8,067 nucleotides of DNA from contig JAGVLZ010000168.1 of NCBI GenBank assembly GCA_020054055.1, forward strand, positions 1 through 8,067. The letters run 5' to 3'. The translations under genes were made by a program, and so were the position numbers. Under the pieces are notes generated by a model. The model saw only the letters and a list, made by a program, of their open reading frames with translations, made no database searches and was not told where the DNA came from. Shown piece by piece: positions 5,315 through 8,067 of this stretch (its first letter is position 1; every line of letters begins with the position of its first letter). Source of the DNA: Phycisphaerales bacterium (GTDB taxonomy: Bacteria > Planctomycetota > Phycisphaerae > Phycisphaerales > UBA1924).

Positions 5315-6753
5315 CCATCTGGACCCCGACATCTCTCCGCGCCATCACGGGCGGCTCATGGCTCCGCAGACCCGCATCAACGGGCGATGAGCCTCTTGTC
5401 GAATCTCTCAGCACCGACACGCGCGGCATAAAACCCGGCGAGGCCTTCCTGGCCCTCCGGGGCGACCGCTTTGACGCCCACGATTTTCTCGACTCCGCGG
5501 CCACAGCCGGCGCGGCGCTCCTCATCATCGACCGCGCGGACGCGATCCCCGAATCACTCCTCAAAGCCACCACCGGCCCGGCCATTCTTCGCGTCACCGA
5601 TTCGCGCCGCGCCCTGGGCCAACTTGCCGCCGCCCACCGAAAGACCCTGGAAGGCACGAAGGTGATCGCCGTCGTCGGGTCCAACGGAAAGACCACCACG
5701 ACCAAACTCATCGACTCCATCCTCAAGACGCGTCTTCGAGGCACCGCCAGCCCCAAGTCATTCAACAATGATGTCGGCGTGCCGCTCACACTCCTCGCCG
5801 CGAAGCGCACCGATCAATACGTTGTTTGCGAAGTGGGCTCGAACCATCCGGGCGAGACCGCTATCCTGGGTCGAATCGTTCAGCCCGACATCGTGGTCGT
5901 CACCAGCATCGGCCGCGATCACATGGAGTTCTTCGGCTCTCTCGCGGTCGTCGCGAGGGAGCACGCATCCATCTTCTCCGATCTTCGTCCGAACGGCCTC
6001 GTTATCGTCCCCGCCGAAGAGACGGCGCTCGCCGACTACCTCAAGCCGGTTCCGAACGTCATCACCGTCGGCCGCGACACCAACTCCGACCTGCGAGTGA
6101 CTTCGATGGCGCACACGCCGTCGGGCCTCCGGTTTGCCGTCAACGATCGGTGGAACATCGAACTCCCTCTCGTGGGCGAGCACAACGCGCTCAACGCCCT
6201 CGCCGCCATCGCCGTCGCCAAGCGCCTCGGGATCGACGAGCCGTCGATCACGAAGGCACTTGCCGCCGCCGCGCCGATCGATATGCGCCTGAACCGCCGC
6301 ACGATCCGCGGCGTTGACCTGCTCATCGACTGCTACAACTCCAACCCGGACTCGCTCGCCGTCGCGCTCCGCACCTTCGCCGCGATCCATTCCGACCCCG
6401 CTCGCCGCGTCATCATCCTGGGAGATATGCTCGAAATGGGCTCGCATTCCGATGCGGTGCACCTGGAAGCCATGCAACTTGTCGCGCATGTCTGCCCCGC
6501 GCGGCTCATCGCTCTCGTCGGTCCCGCCTTCACCAAGATCGCGCACCTGTTCCAACGCGCGATCCCGCAATCGAAGATCATCGCCGTCGAATCGCTCGAC
6601 GCACACGCCGCGGCCCAAATCGGCGCTGAACTCCGGCCCGCCGACGCCGCCCTCCTGAAAGGCTCCCGAGGGATCAGACTCGAACAAGTCATCGCGGCGC
6701 TCGAAAACGCTCCCTCCAGCGCTTCTCCCTCCCCACTCGTGCCCAGTGCCTAG
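5311..6753 (+). CDS. murF: UDP-MurNAc-tripeptide:D-Ala-D-Ala ligase MurF
   Basis: MurF joins D-Ala-D-Ala to UDP-MurNAc-tripeptide with ATP, completing the cytoplasmic pentapeptide precursor. It has 480 residues, slightly longer than E. coli MurF (452). In order: an N-terminal domain with STDTRGIKPGEAFLALRGDRFDAHDF split over about residues 34-59; the P-loop GSNGKTTTTKL from residue 123; SFNNDVGVPLTLL (150-162), the MurF counterpart of NFNNEIGVPLTLL; CEVGSNHPGE (173-182); TSIGRDHMEFFGS; then the C-terminal domain from about 295 with GEHNALNALAA, IDCYNSNPDSL and ILGDMLEMG. These motifs separate it from MurC, MurD and MurE. Its ATG overlaps the murE stop, and the upstream ribosome binding site is weak, so it is probably translated by coupling. 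The last residues, SSASPSPLVPSA, are low complexity and the stop codon lies inside a short duplicated sequence shared with the intergenic gap. Confidence 0.96.
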   Translation: MTIWTPTSLRAITGGSWLRRPASTGDEPLVESLSTDTRGIKPGEAFLALRGDRFDAHDFLDSAATAGAALLIIDRADAIPESLLKATTGPAILRVTDSRRALGQLAAAHRKTLEGTKVIAVVGSNGKTTTTKLIDSILKTRLRGTASPKSFNNDVGVPLTLLAAKRTDQYVVCEVGSNHPGETAILGRIVQPDIVVVTSIGRDHMEFFGSLAVVAREHASIFSDLRPNGLVIVPAEETALADYLKPVPNVITVGRDTNSDLRVTSMAHTPSGLRFAVNDRWNIELPLVGEHNALNALAAIAVAKRLGIDEPSITKALAAAAPIDMRLNRRTIRGVDLLIDCYNSNPDSLAVALRTFAAIHSDPARRVIILGDMLEMGSHSDAVHLEAMQLVAHVCPARLIALVGPAFTKIAHLFQRAIPQSKIIAVESLDAHAAAQIGAELRPADAALLKGSRGIRLEQVIAALENAPSSASPSPLVPSA

Positions 6754-6765
6754 TCCCCAGTGCCT
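6742..6765 (+). repeat. Short direct repeat across the murF stop codon
   Basis: CCCAGTGCCT occurs at 6742-6751 and again at 6756-6765, separated by AGTC. The first copy runs into the TAG stop of murF and the second fills most of the 20-base gap before mraY. Either a local tandem duplication or a fragment of an interspersed repeat would explain it. It contains no ribosome binding site for mraY. Confidence 0.55.
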
Positions 6766-6773
6766 TCCCCACC

Positions 6774-7955
6774 ATGCTCTTCAACCTCCTTGAATCCCTC
6801 CGCCCCTTCCTCATGGAGCACGGCCTCTACCGCTTCTTCATGGTCCTCGACCAACTCGGTTTCCGCGCCGCACTCGCAGGCGGCCTCTCCTTCGCCATCG
6901 TCGTCGCCGCCGGGCCGCGATTCATCCGCTGGCTCCGCGAAAAAAAGATCGGCGACAAGGCCCAGTTCGACGTCGCCGAACTCAACGCCGCGCTCGCCTC
7001 CAAGGCCAACACGCCCACGATGGGAGGCCTGCTCATCGCCGCCGCCATCGTCGTCTCCACCGCGCTCTTCGCGGACATGACCAACAACTACATCCAATAC
7101 GCCCTCATCGTGATCCTCTGGCTCGCAGGAGTCGGCGCCGCGGACGATTGGCTCAAACTCACCGCCACCTCACGCCCCGGTGCATCCCGCCAAGGTCTCT
7201 ACGCCTGGGAAAAACTCGTCTTCCAACTCGGCATCGGCCTCCTCATCGGATTCTTCGTCTTCCGCGCGGGCCACACGCCTCCGGGAGCCGAGAGTGACAG
7301 CCTCGCGCATGTATTGAATCTCCCCTTCCAGAAAACCTACGACAGCCCGAGCGCCCCGACGTCGCCGTACCTCATCTATCTCCCCATGCTCGCGTTCACC
7401 GTCATCACGCTGCTGATGATGACCGGCATGTCCAACGCCGTGAACATCACCGACGGCATGGACGGCCTCGCCGGCGGCATCACCGTCATCGTGACCCTCG
7501 GCCTCATGGTCCTCTGCTTCATCGCGGGCTTCGAGGATGCCGCGAAGTTTTTGTTGGTGCCGTATATCCCGACCAGCGACGAACTCGCCGTCGTCTGCGC
7601 CGCGACCGCCGGCGGCTGCCTCGGCTTCCTGTGGTGGAACGCCTCCCCCGCCGCCGTCTTCATGGGCGATACCGGCGCGCTCTTCCTGGGAGGACTCCTT
7701 GGCTACGTCTCCGTCGTCATCCGCCAGGAGATCGTCCTCCTCGTCATGTCGGGAGTCTTCCTCATCGAGATCGCCAGCGTTGTATTGCAGGTCGGCTACT
7801 TCAAAGCAACAAAGGGCAAACGAATCTTCCGCTGCGCCCCCTACCACTGGCACCTCCACCGAGGCGGCTGGCAGGAAACCAAAATCGTCGCGAGATTCTG
7901 GATCGTCTCGATCCTGCTGGTCGCAGTCGCGCTCGCGTCGCTGAAACTGCGGTGA
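6774..7955 (+). CDS. mraY: Phospho-N-acetylmuramoyl-pentapeptide-transferase MraY
   Basis: MraY is the polytopic inner-membrane enzyme that moves phospho-MurNAc-pentapeptide from UDP to undecaprenyl phosphate, giving lipid I. The protein has 393 residues (E. coli 360) and about ten hydrophobic segments. Motifs in order: NTPTMGG (79-85), the GTPTMGG-like loop; DDWLK with Asp124-Asp125, the first catalytic aspartate pair; NITDGMDGLAGG (224-235), holding the Asp227 and Asp230 of the family; MGDTGALFLGG (297-307); and RQEIVLLVMSGVF. The C-terminal signature, normally PxHHHxE, reads PYHWHLH (356-362): the middle His is Trp359 and the Glu is His362. The ATG at 6774 fits the family (MLFNLLESLRPF resembles MLxxLAExL). 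There is no Shine-Dalgarno sequence, but the gene starts only 20 bases after murF, so it is surely in the same operon. The additional length lies partly in a periplasmic-type loop around residues 165-200. Confidence 0.96.
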   Translation: MLFNLLESLRPFLMEHGLYRFFMVLDQLGFRAALAGGLSFAIVVAAGPRFIRWLREKKIGDKAQFDVAELNAALASKANTPTMGGLLIAAAIVVSTALFADMTNNYIQYALIVILWLAGVGAADDWLKLTATSRPGASRQGLYAWEKLVFQLGIGLLIGFFVFRAGHTPPGAESDSLAHVLNLPFQKTYDSPSAPTSPYLIYLPMLAFTVITLLMMTGMSNAVNITDGMDGLAGGITVIVTLGLMVLCFIAGFEDAAKFLLVPYIPTSDELAVVCAATAGGCLGFLWWNASPAAVFMGDTGALFLGGLLGYVSVVIRQEIVLLVMSGVFLIEIASVVLQVGYFKATKGKRIFRCAPYHWHLHRGGWQETKIVARFWIVSILLVAVALASLKLR

Positions 7956-8067
7956 GATGCCTCGATTTGCAGCCTGAAAGGCTGACAGCCAGTAGCCAGC
8001 GACTGTGTTGAGTGTCAAGCGATCGCCGGCTTTTTCCAGGTGCATTTTTCTCTGAGGATGGCGTTGA
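7956..8067. other. Non-coding tail after mraY
   Basis: I find no coding sequence in these 112 bases. The base composition drops in GC and includes T runs (8031-8035, and 8045-8049) and the perfect 8-base palindrome GCGATCGC at 8019-8026. An ATG at 8058 is too close to the window edge to judge. The next usual dcw genes (murD, ftsW, murG) do not start here, so the cluster may be interrupted or resume after a spacer. Confidence 0.45.
7970..7984 (+). repeat. Small hairpin downstream of mraY
   Basis: CAGCC (7970-7974) pairs with GGCTG (7980-7984) around the loop TGAAA, and is followed by the near-repeat AGCCAGTAGCCAG (7988-8000). No T tract follows directly; the nearest is at 8031. It could be a weak transcription end or part of a dispersed intergenic repeat. 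The pairing is seen, the role is inferred. Confidence 0.4.

Noticed and set aside
5758..6687. Long minus-strand open frame over murF
   Set aside because: Highly charged, repetitive antisense shadow; murF on the plus strand has every family motif.
7170..8045. Long minus-strand open frame over mraY
   Set aside because: Very acidic antisense shadow (Glu/Asp runs arise from the reverse of C-rich membrane codons); mraY is certain.
1..8067. Novel multi-gene system, CRISPR array, tRNA/rRNA gene, transposase or phage gene
   Set aside because: I looked on both strands and saw none; the main genes are conserved housekeeping genes.

Overview
This 8,067-base window is GC-rich bacterial chromosome. Gene content and style suggest a planctomycete, probably of the Phycisphaerae type. 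The clues are a secreted protein whose C-terminus has the form VPAPGA + hydrophobic stretch + RRRR (a PEP-CTERM-like sorting tail common in that group), weak or missing Shine-Dalgarno sequences before most genes, and a complete set of peptidoglycan precursor enzymes with a meso-diaminopimelate-type MurE. The lineage is an inference from sequence style, not a phylogeny.

Layout, left to right. (1) Positions 3-485, + strand: the 3' part of a GNAT-family N-acetyltransferase gene, cut by the window edge. (2) Positions 504-1345, - strand: two unrecognised genes, a 168-residue soluble protein followed by a 92-residue membrane protein. (3) Positions 1520-2635, + strand: queA, a tRNA queuosine modification enzyme. 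(4) Positions 2659-3402, - strand: a secreted PEP-CTERM-like protein convergent with queA. (5) Positions 3403-3682: a divergent intergenic region with a strong imperfect hairpin, a -10-like TATAAAAT and a GGAGG ribosome binding site for murE. (6) Positions 3683-7955, + strand: a tight murE-murF-mraY cluster, a segment of the classical division/cell wall (dcw) cluster. murE and murF overlap by ATGA and murF and mraY are 20 bases apart. (7) Positions 7956-8067: a non-coding tail with a small hairpin.

The three cell wall genes act in sequence. MurE adds the third residue (predicted meso-DAP from its DNPR motif) to UDP-MurNAc-dipeptide, MurF adds D-Ala-D-Ala, and MraY transfers the finished phospho-MurNAc-pentapeptide to undecaprenyl phosphate in the membrane, making lipid I. 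The usual next genes (murD, ftsW, murG) do not start within the 112 bases after mraY.

I see no novel multi-gene system. The best leads are an approximately 20-residue in-frame insertion in MurE, encoded by a palindromic G/C-tract element that looks like an interspersed repeat; an altered HHH signature (HWH) in MraY; the hairpin upstream of murE; and a short duplicated sequence spanning the murF stop codon.
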